A stretch of 54,260 nucleotides of DNA, taken from NCBI GenBank assembly GCA_016932835.1, contig JAFGCD010000144.1, positions 1-54,260 of the forward strand, written 5' to 3'. Under the pieces are notes generated by a model that saw only the letters and a program-made list of their open reading frames with translations, did not search any database and was not told the origin of the DNA. Position 1 is the stretch's first letter; the number at the start of each line of letters is the position of its first letter. This document shows, piece by piece, positions 15,722 to 23,624 of the stretch. A program made the translations under genes and the position numbers. Source of the DNA: Sedimentisphaerales bacterium (GTDB taxonomy: Bacteria; Planctomycetota; Phycisphaerae; Sedimentisphaerales; Anaerobacaceae).

Positions 15722-16576
15722 TTACGCCTTTTCCGCCGAACCCAACAGTTCAATCTTCTCTCTGACCACCTTGGCCAGTTCGTTCTTAATCGGGCCGAAA
15801 AGCTGTTGTGCCGGCGGATCGGGCCGCGTCTGCGAGTCCGCCGAAGCCTTCAATCCTTTCGCCATCGCTATTCTGCAATCGGCATAGATATTCAGTTTGC
15901 ATATCCCGTTGCGCACCGCCTCCTGAATTTGGTTGTCCGGCGTCCCGGACCCTCCGTGCAGAACCAGAGGGACTTTACTGACCCGGTTCAACTCCTTGAG
16001 CCTGTCGATATTCAATTCCGGAAGCGATTCATAAACGCCATGAGAGGTGCCGATAGAAACCGCAAGGGCATCGACGCCCGTCGTCGCAACAAATCTCTCG
16101 ACATCCCCGGGCTCGGTAAGCACGCTTTCAATCCGATTCGTCGCCTGCAAATCGACGCCGCCGACGCAACCCAGCTCACCTTCGACACTGACGCCTTTTG
16201 GATGCGCCAGCCGGGCCGTAGCCTTGCTTATTTCCACGTTTTCCTCGAAAGGCAGGGCCGAGCCGTCGATCATTACGGAAGTGAAACCGCAATCTACAGC
16301 CTTTTTGATGGACTCCAAATCCGTCGCATGATCGAGGTGCAGCACAACCGGAACAGAATGAAAATCAGCGGCAGCCTTTATCAAACCCGGAACATACTCC
16401 CACCCGTTACCGTCGAGGTCCGCCCCTATCAGGCACATCAGAACAACCGGCGAGCGCATCTGTTCGCACGTTTCAAGAATCGCCCTGACCATCACGTCTT
16501 CGACGCAGTCAAACGCAGGAACGGCATAACCGGCGTTTCTGGCATCGGCCAGGACCTCTTTCAATGTAGTAAGCAT
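15722..16576 (-). CDS. Class II fructose-bisphosphate (or tagatose-bisphosphate) aldolase
   Basis: The product is 284 residues from ATG 16576 (AAAGGG upstream; the longer frame adds a Lys-rich tail). The zinc motif HLDHA is at about residues 82-86, followed by the GFTSVMIDGS phosphate region, GTSHGVY and LHGGSGTP near the C-terminal half. These are class II aldolase signatures. The enzyme splits a ketose 1,6-bisphosphate to dihydroxyacetone phosphate and an aldehyde; the FbaA/GatY/KbaY branches cannot be told apart reliably here. It converges with the cupin isomerase and, with xylulokinase, completes a small sugar-breakdown set. Confidence 0.9.
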   Translation of the reverse strand: MLTTLKEVLADARNAGYAVPAFDCVEDVMVRAILETCEQMRSPVVLMCLIGADLDGNGWEYVPGLIKAAADFHSVPVVLHLDHATDLESIKKAVDCGFTSVMIDGSALPFEENVEISKATARLAHPKGVSVEGELGCVGGVDLQATNRIESVLTEPGDVERFVATTGVDALAVSIGTSHGVYESLPELNIDRLKELNRVSKVPLVLHGGSGTPDNQIQEAVRNGICKLNIYADCRIAMAKGLKASADSQTRPDPPAQQLFGPIKNELAKVVREKIELLGSAEKA

Positions 16577-16629
16577 GTGCTTGCCCTTTTTCCATTTCAT
16601 TATCATTCCGCCGGTGCTTCGGCTGTAAG

Positions 16630-17958
16630 CTATGGCACATCGCGAGAGTTCAATTCGCTGATGACCAGCTTGGATTTTCCCGGCGACGGAAAGGGAATTT
16701 CGTCAACTCGCCGGATATTGATTTCCATCGATTCACCGAGTGTTCTTATCAATTCTCTGCGGACGTGCGATTCCGTCTGCTCGCTGAAATCATCCGCAGG
16801 CACCAGATAAACATCCAGGCTCCCTCGCCGCTGCTGCACCAGTTGAGCCGCCCGCAGACCTGTAGTATGGTAGAAGACGAAAGAAAGGCCCGACACCCAC
16901 CTGCCGTCGGCTCGCAGAACGCGGTCGTCGATTCTCCCGGTAAACCTCTCGACCAAAGGCAGGGTTCTTCCGCACGCGCATTTCTCATCGGATCGCACGG
17001 CGTAATCGCCCGTATCGTATCGAAGAAGCACAAACGCTTTGTTGTGAAGACCCGTAGCAATAATACGTCCCTCTTCGCCGGGATCGGCCGGGTTGCCGTC
17101 ATCTCTGATGATTTCGACAATCCCGTATTCCGGGGCGATATGATACCCTCCCGCAGGACACTGGCATATCAAGGCGTTATGCTCCATCAATCCGTAATCC
17201 TCGCACACCGTCACGCCCGTCCATGACTCGATGGATTTACGCTGGTAACCTAAGAGAGGCTCGGCGCAGGTGATTACATATCTTGGTTTGACATCTTCGA
17301 TTCCGGCGTCACGAAGAAAACGGCAGAGCAGTTCGATCGCGCCCGGATGCCCGCGCCACAGCCTGATGCGGTATTTGCGAAAGAGCCTGGCATATCGCTC
17401 GATGTTGGATTCGTCAATGTCAATCGAAGAAACCTCGAGACCTCTGCACATGCGGTTCCAAAGGTAGCCGTCGGGAACATCAAGAACCCTGCTGCGAATA
17501 TCCAGAAACGACTGCCCCAGTCGATACCCTGCCCACGAGAAATGCCTCCACTGGCAGACAAGCTCGAGTACGTTGGAAGCCCTGTCCCAGTAAACGCGCA
17601 GCGGAGTTCCCGTGGTCCCGCTCGTATGGGCCAGACGAGGCTTGAATCTCTCGAAGTTGTCGGCCTTGAATTCCTCATGCTTCTCAAGCAATACATCCTT
17701 GTGCAGGATGGGAACAGCCGACAAATCTTCCAGCCCCGCAAAGTCCGACCGCCGCAAGCCGAGCCTTGAAAAAAGTGCGCGGTAATAAGGCACGTTATCG
17801 AAACAGTGGTCCAGCAGTCCCGACAGCAGCTTCCATTGCAGCGACCGCAGCTTGTCGTTCGAATAGTACTGGCTTTTCCACAGAACACGCCGCCAACGGC
17901 AGATCAGCCAGGGATGAAAAAAATCTGTGAGTCTGAATTTAACCACTGCCGAGCACAA
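16630..17958 (-). CDS. CapK/PaaK-like adenylate-forming enzyme
   Basis: The product is up to 442 residues. It has the AMP-binding loop HTSGTTGTPLRV (about 111-122), the EDYGLMEH motif, LLRYDTGDYAV and the PGKSK end of an ANL-superfamily adenylating enzyme, as in phenylacetate-CoA ligase and CapK. Cysteine pairs CQCPAGG and KCACGRTL are typical of this branch. CapK-type proteins occur in capsule and polysaccharide loci, where they activate an unknown acid. TTG at 17958 is nearest the annotated frame start, but the GGAGG lies directly against it; GTG 17946 is an alternative. It is the last gene of a four-gene minus-strand block with GT-C, FAD and DUF362 proteins, so an acyl-modification role in glycan or lipid synthesis is plausible. 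Confidence 0.8.
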   Translation of the reverse strand: MCSAVVKFRLTDFFHPWLICRWRRVLWKSQYYSNDKLRSLQWKLLSGLLDHCFDNVPYYRALFSRLGLRRSDFAGLEDLSAVPILHKDVLLEKHEEFKADNFERFKPRLAHTSGTTGTPLRVYWDRASNVLELVCQWRHFSWAGYRLGQSFLDIRSRVLDVPDGYLWNRMCRGLEVSSIDIDESNIERYARLFRKYRIRLWRGHPGAIELLCRFLRDAGIEDVKPRYVITCAEPLLGYQRKSIESWTGVTVCEDYGLMEHNALICQCPAGGYHIAPEYGIVEIIRDDGNPADPGEEGRIIATGLHNKAFVLLRYDTGDYAVRSDEKCACGRTLPLVERFTGRIDDRVLRADGRWVSGLSFVFYHTTGLRAAQLVQQRRGSLDVYLVPADDFSEQTESHVRRELIRTLGESMEINIRRVDEIPFPSPGKSKLVISELNSRDVP

Positions 17959-17982
17959 CCTCCAACATCAGCGACATTGCGG

Positions 17983-19389
17983 TCATTCTACTGTTTTTCT
18001 GATATACAGGCCATCGTATTCTGTCTTGTCGTATAGTTTATCCAGCCCGCATTCTGCAATATCCAGCGCGAAATCAGAAATGAACTTCGGCCTTCGAGAC
18101 CTGATCAGTTCGCAAATGTCATAATCGCCGTATTTGTTGTCGGTCAGATCGTTATAGGTATCCAGTCCCTTGCCCGGTGTGACATGGAACCAGAAATAGT
18201 GGAGGTCGCGCCTGTAAAGGTTGAATAACTTGTTCCCATCATATACGAAGTCCGACTTGCTCGAATTGGCAAGGACAAAATCCACCATCTCAAATTGTGA
18301 ATGTTTCCGCACGAGACAAATCTTTCGAGTTAAGAATTTCGTCGGCATATATATTATCAAGACTATCAGCAGGATCCTGGCTGGTGCAGGCAGTTTGAGA
18401 TTATCAAAGCCCAGTTTAAGAAAGCACCCGACAACAACGCACAGAAGAGCGACAGGAAACATGAAATAGTGATTAAAAGGCCCCTTGATCAGGTATAGCG
18501 ACAATAACAACACTACCGGAATAAAGGCAACGGTCTTCAATGCCGGGCTTGTCTTTTTCTTCAGGAGAATCAAAGCCACGCCAAGGGCCGAAAGCGACCA
18601 GAATACGGGTAAATACTTCGTGAAATCCACCGCCGCAAAAGGCGAGCGACTGTGCGCTGCATTGCGAGCAATATTGAACAGCCAATTAGTAACAATATAA
18701 TCTCGAAACGAATCGTTAAGCGCCAGATGACCCGCGAAGACAAGCTGGGGCAGCAGAAAGAAGATGCAAAAGCACAGCAAGGCTCTGGCCGGCATCTTCC
18801 TTCTGAACAACTGCCAGGCGAATATGGCAGCATAAGCAAACAGCAGAAAGAGAGCCTTCTGCAGGAACAGAAATGAAACCGATGCGAAAAAGCCAGAAAG
18901 CGCCATGAATCTGTTCGCGTTTGACTGAAGAAACCTGGCAAGGCAGTAGATTGAGACCATGCCAAAGAGGACCATGGGAACATCAGGCCGAATCTCTACG
19001 GCGGAACGAACGAACATCGTCATGGAAAACAGCATGATCACTGCAATAAGCCCCGCTTCTTTGGAGTTTGTCAGAACGCGCGAAAGCAAATACGCCATAT
19101 AGCCGATACCCAGCGTGAATACGAGTGTCAGGAATCTGAAAACTACAATGCTCCGCACCGTATCTCCGAAGACCCATAGAAACGGCGCCATAAAATACCA
19201 CAACAGCGGATTATGATGCTGGAAAAAATCGCGGTAGGGCGTTTGCCCGTTCTTCACGTACCAGGCGCTGTGAATATGCTCGAACTCATCGACGTTGAAA
19301 CGCTCATTCATCGACTTGAGCAGCAGTAATAAGGTGAGCAAGGCCGCTATGAGAAGCAGGCTATAGAGGTACTTTCTGCTCTCGTTCAT
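17983..19389 (-). CDS. GT-C (GT39-like) membrane glycosyltransferase
   Basis: The product is 468 residues from ATG 19389; the longer frame begins inside the neighbouring gene and is not credible. It has about ten hydrophobic helices. The first periplasmic loop has the acidic motif FNVDEFEHIHSAWYV followed by FFQHHNPLLWYF, typical of PMT/ArnT-type GT-C enzymes that transfer a sugar from a polyprenyl-phosphate donor on the outer face of the inner membrane. The C-terminal soluble part is about 110 residues. Its start overlaps the 3' end of the FAD gene by 29 bases, so translation is likely coupled. Confidence 0.82.
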   Translation of the reverse strand: MNESRKYLYSLLLIAALLTLLLLLKSMNERFNVDEFEHIHSAWYVKNGQTPYRDFFQHHNPLLWYFMAPFLWVFGDTVRSIVVFRFLTLVFTLGIGYMAYLLSRVLTNSKEAGLIAVIMLFSMTMFVRSAVEIRPDVPMVLFGMVSIYCLARFLQSNANRFMALSGFFASVSFLFLQKALFLLFAYAAIFAWQLFRRKMPARALLCFCIFFLLPQLVFAGHLALNDSFRDYIVTNWLFNIARNAAHSRSPFAAVDFTKYLPVFWSLSALGVALILLKKKTSPALKTVAFIPVVLLLSLYLIKGPFNHYFMFPVALLCVVVGCFLKLGFDNLKLPAPARILLIVLIIYMPTKFLTRKICLVRKHSQFEMVDFVLANSSKSDFVYDGNKLFNLYRRDLHYFWFHVTPGKGLDTYNDLTDNKYGDYDICELIRSRRPKFISDFALDIAECGLDKLYDKTEYDGLYIRKTVE

Positions 19390-20803
19390 AATCTCGTGAC
19401 CCGGCGGGCCTGTATCCGGTGGATATGATGTTTGTGCCGTTCGCGACATCCGGCTTAAAACTCGTGTATTCTTGAACGATCTCCTTGCCGAATCGCAGCA
19501 TGTCGTGAATCCAGGAATAGACAAACCTGCCGTTTCTCCCCGACGTCCGCAGATTCGAAAAACGGCTAAGGTATTCCAGTATCTCTTTGACCGCACCTTC
19601 AACGCCCACCGTGAGCACAGGATAAGCGTAGTCCAGTCGCTTGACAGAGGCGCTCATAATTTCCGCTTCTGATATCCAGCCGATGTCAATAAGTCGCGAA
19701 CCGACCATATCGATGAGCTCCGCATCTCCGAGATTCCATATCTCATCGCTTTTTTGGCAGGGAATCTCCGCTACGAGTGATGTCTGAGACGCCGGAGACA
19801 TGTGAATGCATCTGTTCTTAGGTTCATATAATCGTGTAAAGGGAAAACTACGATCCGGAAAATATACCGTAGCGGCCTGCGTAACTGATTCCGTGTCCAA
19901 AAAGAGCGAAACCAATACCAGACTGCGATAACGCAGCTCCTCGCTTAGTCGCAGAAGTCTTTTAGGCGCAGCAGGCTTCATTGCTCTGAGAAAATTGCCG
20001 AGCGGCAAAGTGCTGACAACTTCCTCCGCCCGCACCCACTTTTCTCCGTTGATCTCTATTGCCTCGATCATTGCCTTGTTATGTGCGATACCCGTGACCG
20101 TTGAATCGGTGCAAATATTGCTCCAGCCGCACACCCCCGCAAGTTTCTCCGATATCGAATTGATTCCGAATTTTGGGTAGTAGAACATGCCTTCCAAATG
20201 TCCGGCCCCTGCCCTGCCGGGAGATACGGAATTTCTCAGAAGCGACCTCAGATTCAGGCCTTGCAGCCGCTTGCCTGCGATGACAGGAGAAAGCTTCGCA
20301 CACGGCTGGCCCCAGAGTTTCTCCGAGTAGTTCAGAAGAAATCGCTCTGCTATGGTCCTGCCGTAAGTGTTCACTGCGTAACTCTCGAAGCTCTTGGCCT
20401 CCTTCGGTCCGCGCAATTTCCCGCGCAGTATTTCAAAACCGGCCTTGGACAGAGTGAAAAAACCTAGGTTTCGGGCAATATCGAACGGAGCAAGCGGAAA
20501 ATTCACGAGTTCTCCGTGGTCATATATCTTGCTGGGAATATCCACTTCCTTCAAATCCGACCCCAGTAGCCTCTGAATCTCCTTTGTAATCTCACTGTCC
20601 CGGTCATGAAAACGATGTGCGCCTGAGTCAAACAGAAAGTTGCCGTCCTTGTGAGTAATACAGTTGCCTCCCACCCGACCGCTTGCTTCGTAAAGCGTAA
20701 TAGGCAGGCCCATCTTGGAGGCGTAGTATCCGACTCCGAGTCCCCCCAAGCCTCCGCCTAAAATCGTAACGTGCGGGCCTCGACTGCCCCGATGTTTCTG
20801 CAT
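19361..20803 (-). CDS. FAD-dependent amine-oxidase/protoporphyrinogen-oxidase-like protein
   Basis: The product is 480 residues from ATG 20803. The dinucleotide-binding motif ILGGGLGGLGVGYYA (about 13-27) is followed by YEASGRVGGNC, as in the amine-oxidase/HemY/UDP-galactopyranose-mutase-like group. The motif FLFDSGAHRFHDRD fits the mutase/desaturase-like members found in polysaccharide clusters. It needs FAD and is cytoplasmic or membrane-associated. The co-located GT-C and CapK-like genes suggest a sugar- or lipid-modifying step, not heme synthesis, for which no other genes are nearby. The substrate is unknown. Confidence 0.78.
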   Translation of the reverse strand: MQKHRGSRGPHVTILGGGLGGLGVGYYASKMGLPITLYEASGRVGGNCITHKDGNFLFDSGAHRFHDRDSEITKEIQRLLGSDLKEVDIPSKIYDHGELVNFPLAPFDIARNLGFFTLSKAGFEILRGKLRGPKEAKSFESYAVNTYGRTIAERFLLNYSEKLWGQPCAKLSPVIAGKRLQGLNLRSLLRNSVSPGRAGAGHLEGMFYYPKFGINSISEKLAGVCGWSNICTDSTVTGIAHNKAMIEAIEINGEKWVRAEEVVSTLPLGNFLRAMKPAAPKRLLRLSEELRYRSLVLVSLFLDTESVTQAATVYFPDRSFPFTRLYEPKNRCIHMSPASQTSLVAEIPCQKSDEIWNLGDAELIDMVGSRLIDIGWISEAEIMSASVKRLDYAYPVLTVGVEGAVKEILEYLSRFSNLRTSGRNGRFVYSWIHDMLRFGKEIVQEYTSFKPDVANGTNIISTGYRPAGSRDYEREQKVPL

Positions 20804-20935
20804 TCTGTCACCATGCCCCCTACAACTGCCAAAAATTCGATTCTGCAGAACAATACACATTCCGCGAACGAATGTCCAGCATAAAAAAACCTCCCCCGCA
20901 GAGGCGCCCCCTCACATGTACGGCCCGAAAGCAGC

Positions 20936-22180
20936 CTATATGTTGAACGCCGAGAGTATCTCGCTGGCCACCGGCGGACATCCGGAAACGAAATATCCAC
21001 AACCCTTGTGCCTGGCCGTGCAGTTGCCCACGCACAGGGTGCCGTCCGGCAGTTTCTCATGACCCTTGCCGATAGCGATGACAATCTCCTTGTCATCAGG
21101 CACGCCGTCTCGCAACTGCTTGCCGTATTTCTTCAGAAACATCAACAATGTGGACTGGCACGCACTGCAGGATTGAATGTCCAAAACAGTGTACCCTGAA
21201 AACTCTATCGAGAGCTCATCCGGAGGCGGAGCGAATGGGTCCTGGACGTCTTTCCAGTTCCTCGGATATGCCTCAATGGAATCGAGAGCAATAACACCAT
21301 ATCCTCTTTCGGAACCGACACGCAAATGTGGAATATCACGGCCGGATATCCCCATCATACTGCAAGCAAGTGAATCCGTCGCAAAGGCATCGACGCCGGC
21401 AAGCACAACACCCAACGCCTTCGGCTTGCCCGCACTTGGCCCCAATCCCTCCATACCGACAGTGCCATCGATAATCGACAAATGAGGACGCAAAACCGAA
21501 GACATATCCGCAATGGCTATATCCAGCGGCTTCTCGTCGCAGCCGGAAAGTTCCGGCAGCATATGCAGGTCAACCTTGGAACGCCGCCATAAACAGCCTT
21601 TCATGTTCTTAACCGATAATGTCACGCCGGTATGCATATGTGTCTTCATCACAGGAATTGAGACAACAATGTCATATTCCGCAACCTCTCTGCATACCTT
21701 GAGCGATTTAATCGCAACGCCGTCGGGAATATCGACGGTAACATACCGACGCACATCCATATCGATCAATGGACATTTCCGTTCCTTGGCGACGGCGGTG
21801 ATGCCTCCGGTCTCGAAAGCCTCCAACGCCGCTACTCCGGTTATGGGGCTCTCGCCGACGGCAACATCGGCCCCGGCTTCCCTGAAAACGTCAATTGCAG
21901 CGGCTACAACCTCCGGATGTGTCGTAACACCTGTTCCGAGCTGGGCGTTACGGCCAACATTCGGCTTGAGCAATACACGCTTGCTCTTCGAGGGCGACAG
22001 GTCGATGTGTGAAAGCACTTGCCGTGTATTCTCGTAAGGGTTATCCCCCGAGGCCCAGAAAACAGACGGGCGAGAAGCCTCGAACTCAAAAGGCGTACTC
22101 GACAGCACAGCATTGTCGTCAAGCTTGTCCTTGTCGCCGTCCGTCGAACTAACTACATTATCAGCGTCAGGTGTTTCCAT
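20936..22180 (-). CDS. DUF362 protein with cysteine-rich C-terminus
   Basis: The product is 414 residues from ATG 22180 (AAAGGA close upstream). The N-terminal two thirds match DUF362: a 'KRVLLKPNVGRN' segment, then GVTTHPEVVAAAIDVFREAGADVAVGESP (split in the family by short loops), later VSIPVMKTHMHTGVTLSVKNMKG. The C-terminal about 90 residues have six or more cysteines (SCSACQS, LCVGNCTARHKGCG, SGCPP), which suggests an iron-sulfur or zinc site. The biochemical function of DUF362 is not settled. It starts the minus-strand block, 132 bases upstream of the FAD gene. Confidence 0.82.
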   Translation of the reverse strand: METPDADNVVSSTDGDKDKLDDNAVLSSTPFEFEASRPSVFWASGDNPYENTRQVLSHIDLSPSKSKRVLLKPNVGRNAQLGTGVTTHPEVVAAAIDVFREAGADVAVGESPITGVAALEAFETGGITAVAKERKCPLIDMDVRRYVTVDIPDGVAIKSLKVCREVAEYDIVVSIPVMKTHMHTGVTLSVKNMKGCLWRRSKVDLHMLPELSGCDEKPLDIAIADMSSVLRPHLSIIDGTVGMEGLGPSAGKPKALGVVLAGVDAFATDSLACSMMGISGRDIPHLRVGSERGYGVIALDSIEAYPRNWKDVQDPFAPPPDELSIEFSGYTVLDIQSCSACQSTLLMFLKKYGKQLRDGVPDDKEIVIAIGKGHEKLPDGTLCVGNCTARHKGCGYFVSGCPPVASEILSAFNI

Positions 22181-22415
22181 AATCCTTTTCTGATTTACAT
22201 ATTTACCCCACAACCGCTTCAGTCATTCTAACATAAAGATGCAGATAGTCAAAGACTCATTTGCACAGGGAACAGACCGATACCGGCCCGGGCTTCATAG
22301 AAGTAAGTCCCTTCAGATACGCATGTTAGGGTATGAAAAATTCTTAAATGCCTGTGACAGGACGGACTGGAGCAATCATGCTGACCGGCATTTCTTTCCG
22401 ACTCATTCGACCTCC

Positions 22416-23189
22416 TCAAATCCCCGCAACCTTCAACCACTCCTGCCCCATCAAATACGCCCCGGCCATACTGGGATGGACCCCGTCCCCGGCCCAGTGA
22501 GCCGGAGGAGCCTTCTTCACGGCATCATCGAACATCCCCTGGAATGGAACAAATAGACTGTTGAACTCCGCTGACATCTTCTTGGCGACGGCCCGGTATT
22601 GATCAAACTCGGGGAACCACTTATCATTCACAGCCCCGCAACGGAGCACAAAAGGTTCGCAGATAACCAGTTTGACATTCGGCAGCGCCTTCACCGTCCT
22701 CTTCAGAAGCGCCCTGTAGTCCTCCTCGTATTTTGCCACGGTGCCGTTATAATTGCCGTTCAGAGAATGCCATATATCATTAACGCCAATCAAAATGCTG
22801 AGAACATCGGGCTTGATATCCAGGCAGTCCTTATCCCACCTGTCAGCCAACTGGAACACCTTGTTTCCACTGATTCCCCTGTTATAGATTTTCAATTCGT
22901 CGCCGGCCTTCTCGGCCAGAAGCTGAGTCGCAATTGAATAAACATAACCTTTCCCCAGTGCATTTGTGCTGTTGGCGTTTCCTTCGCTTCTTCTATCTCT
23001 GCCTGCATCGGTTATGGAATCCCCCTGGAACAGAATGGTGCCGCCTTTTTGAATAACCGGGCCTTTCTTGGGCCTGGAACCGCGAGAAGAACCGCCACAG
23101 CCGGAAAGCGCAAGGGCCGTACCTCCCAGTGTCGTTGCCGTTAATGACCTGATAAAACTCCGTCTCGATGTTAGACTTGTAACCTGCAT
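22416..23189 (-). CDS. SGNH/GDSL hydrolase, Tat-exported lipoprotein
   Basis: The product is 257 residues. The N-terminus has a twin-arginine-type motif SRRSFIRSL, a hydrophobic stretch and a lipobox LSGC, so it is probably exported folded and lipid-anchored. Catalytic blocks of the SGNH family are present: ILFQGDSITDAG (Ser), YNRGISGNKV (Gly), LIGVNDIW (Asn) and GDGVHPSMAG (Asp-x-x-His). Such enzymes deacetylate or de-esterify carbohydrates and other esters; the substrate is not clear here. AGGAG sits before the ATG. It is divergent from the tandem MBL gene. Confidence 0.9.
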   Translation of the reverse strand: MQVTSLTSRRSFIRSLTATTLGGTALALSGCGGSSRGSRPKKGPVIQKGGTILFQGDSITDAGRDRRSEGNANSTNALGKGYVYSIATQLLAEKAGDELKIYNRGISGNKVFQLADRWDKDCLDIKPDVLSILIGVNDIWHSLNGNYNGTVAKYEEDYRALLKRTVKALPNVKLVICEPFVLRCGAVNDKWFPEFDQYRAVAKKMSAEFNSLFVPFQGMFDDAVKKAPPAHWAGDGVHPSMAGAYLMGQEWLKVAGI

Positions 23190-23624
23190 TGTTTAGCTCC
23201 TGTGTTTTTTGATAGGTTAATAATGAATATCACCTGGCATACAGCTTAGTCCATTAAACAAATATTGTGCTCTCCAGTCTATACTTCTCCATTACTTTCT
23301 TCGGCCTCCCGCACTCTGCGGGACGGACACGACCGGCAGCACTGGCAACAGGCCATCCGGACGCCGAGCGAGTTTCCGGCTGCGTATGATACCTTTGTCG
23401 CCGCTTAAAAGTGCTCGATTTCAGCGGAGCACTGCGGCCTACCCCGCTTTTCCAAACTCCGGTCCACGCTAAACTCGGTGTAGAAGCCCACCCTTGTCCA
23501 TTTTCTTTGCGTTATTTGCCGGGGTCGGCGATAATCGACACGGCCGGCGACAAGAGGCTTTATGTGTTTGAGTGGCCGCCCGGACAGGCTCTCACTTGGA
23601 CAACACGGGAATCTGCAGGATTCA
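23190..23624. other. Long intergenic region with coding-like remnants
   Basis: These 435 bases lie between divergent genes. Two short frames look partly protein-like. At 23250-23408 a plus-strand frame without a start codon ends in TAA and encodes a polar tail (...HDRQHWQQAIRTPSEF...). At about 23411-23620 another plus-strand frame contains ...KRLYVFEWPPG.... Neither has a clear start or known family, so I treat them as possible remnants. The promoters of both flanking genes must lie here, but no strong consensus pair is obvious. Confidence 0.3.

Noticed and set aside
19390..19602. N-terminal extension of the GT-C frame to 19602
   Set aside because: It lies wholly inside the FAD gene, is Arg/Ser-rich, and the sequence typical of the family starts at ATG 19389.
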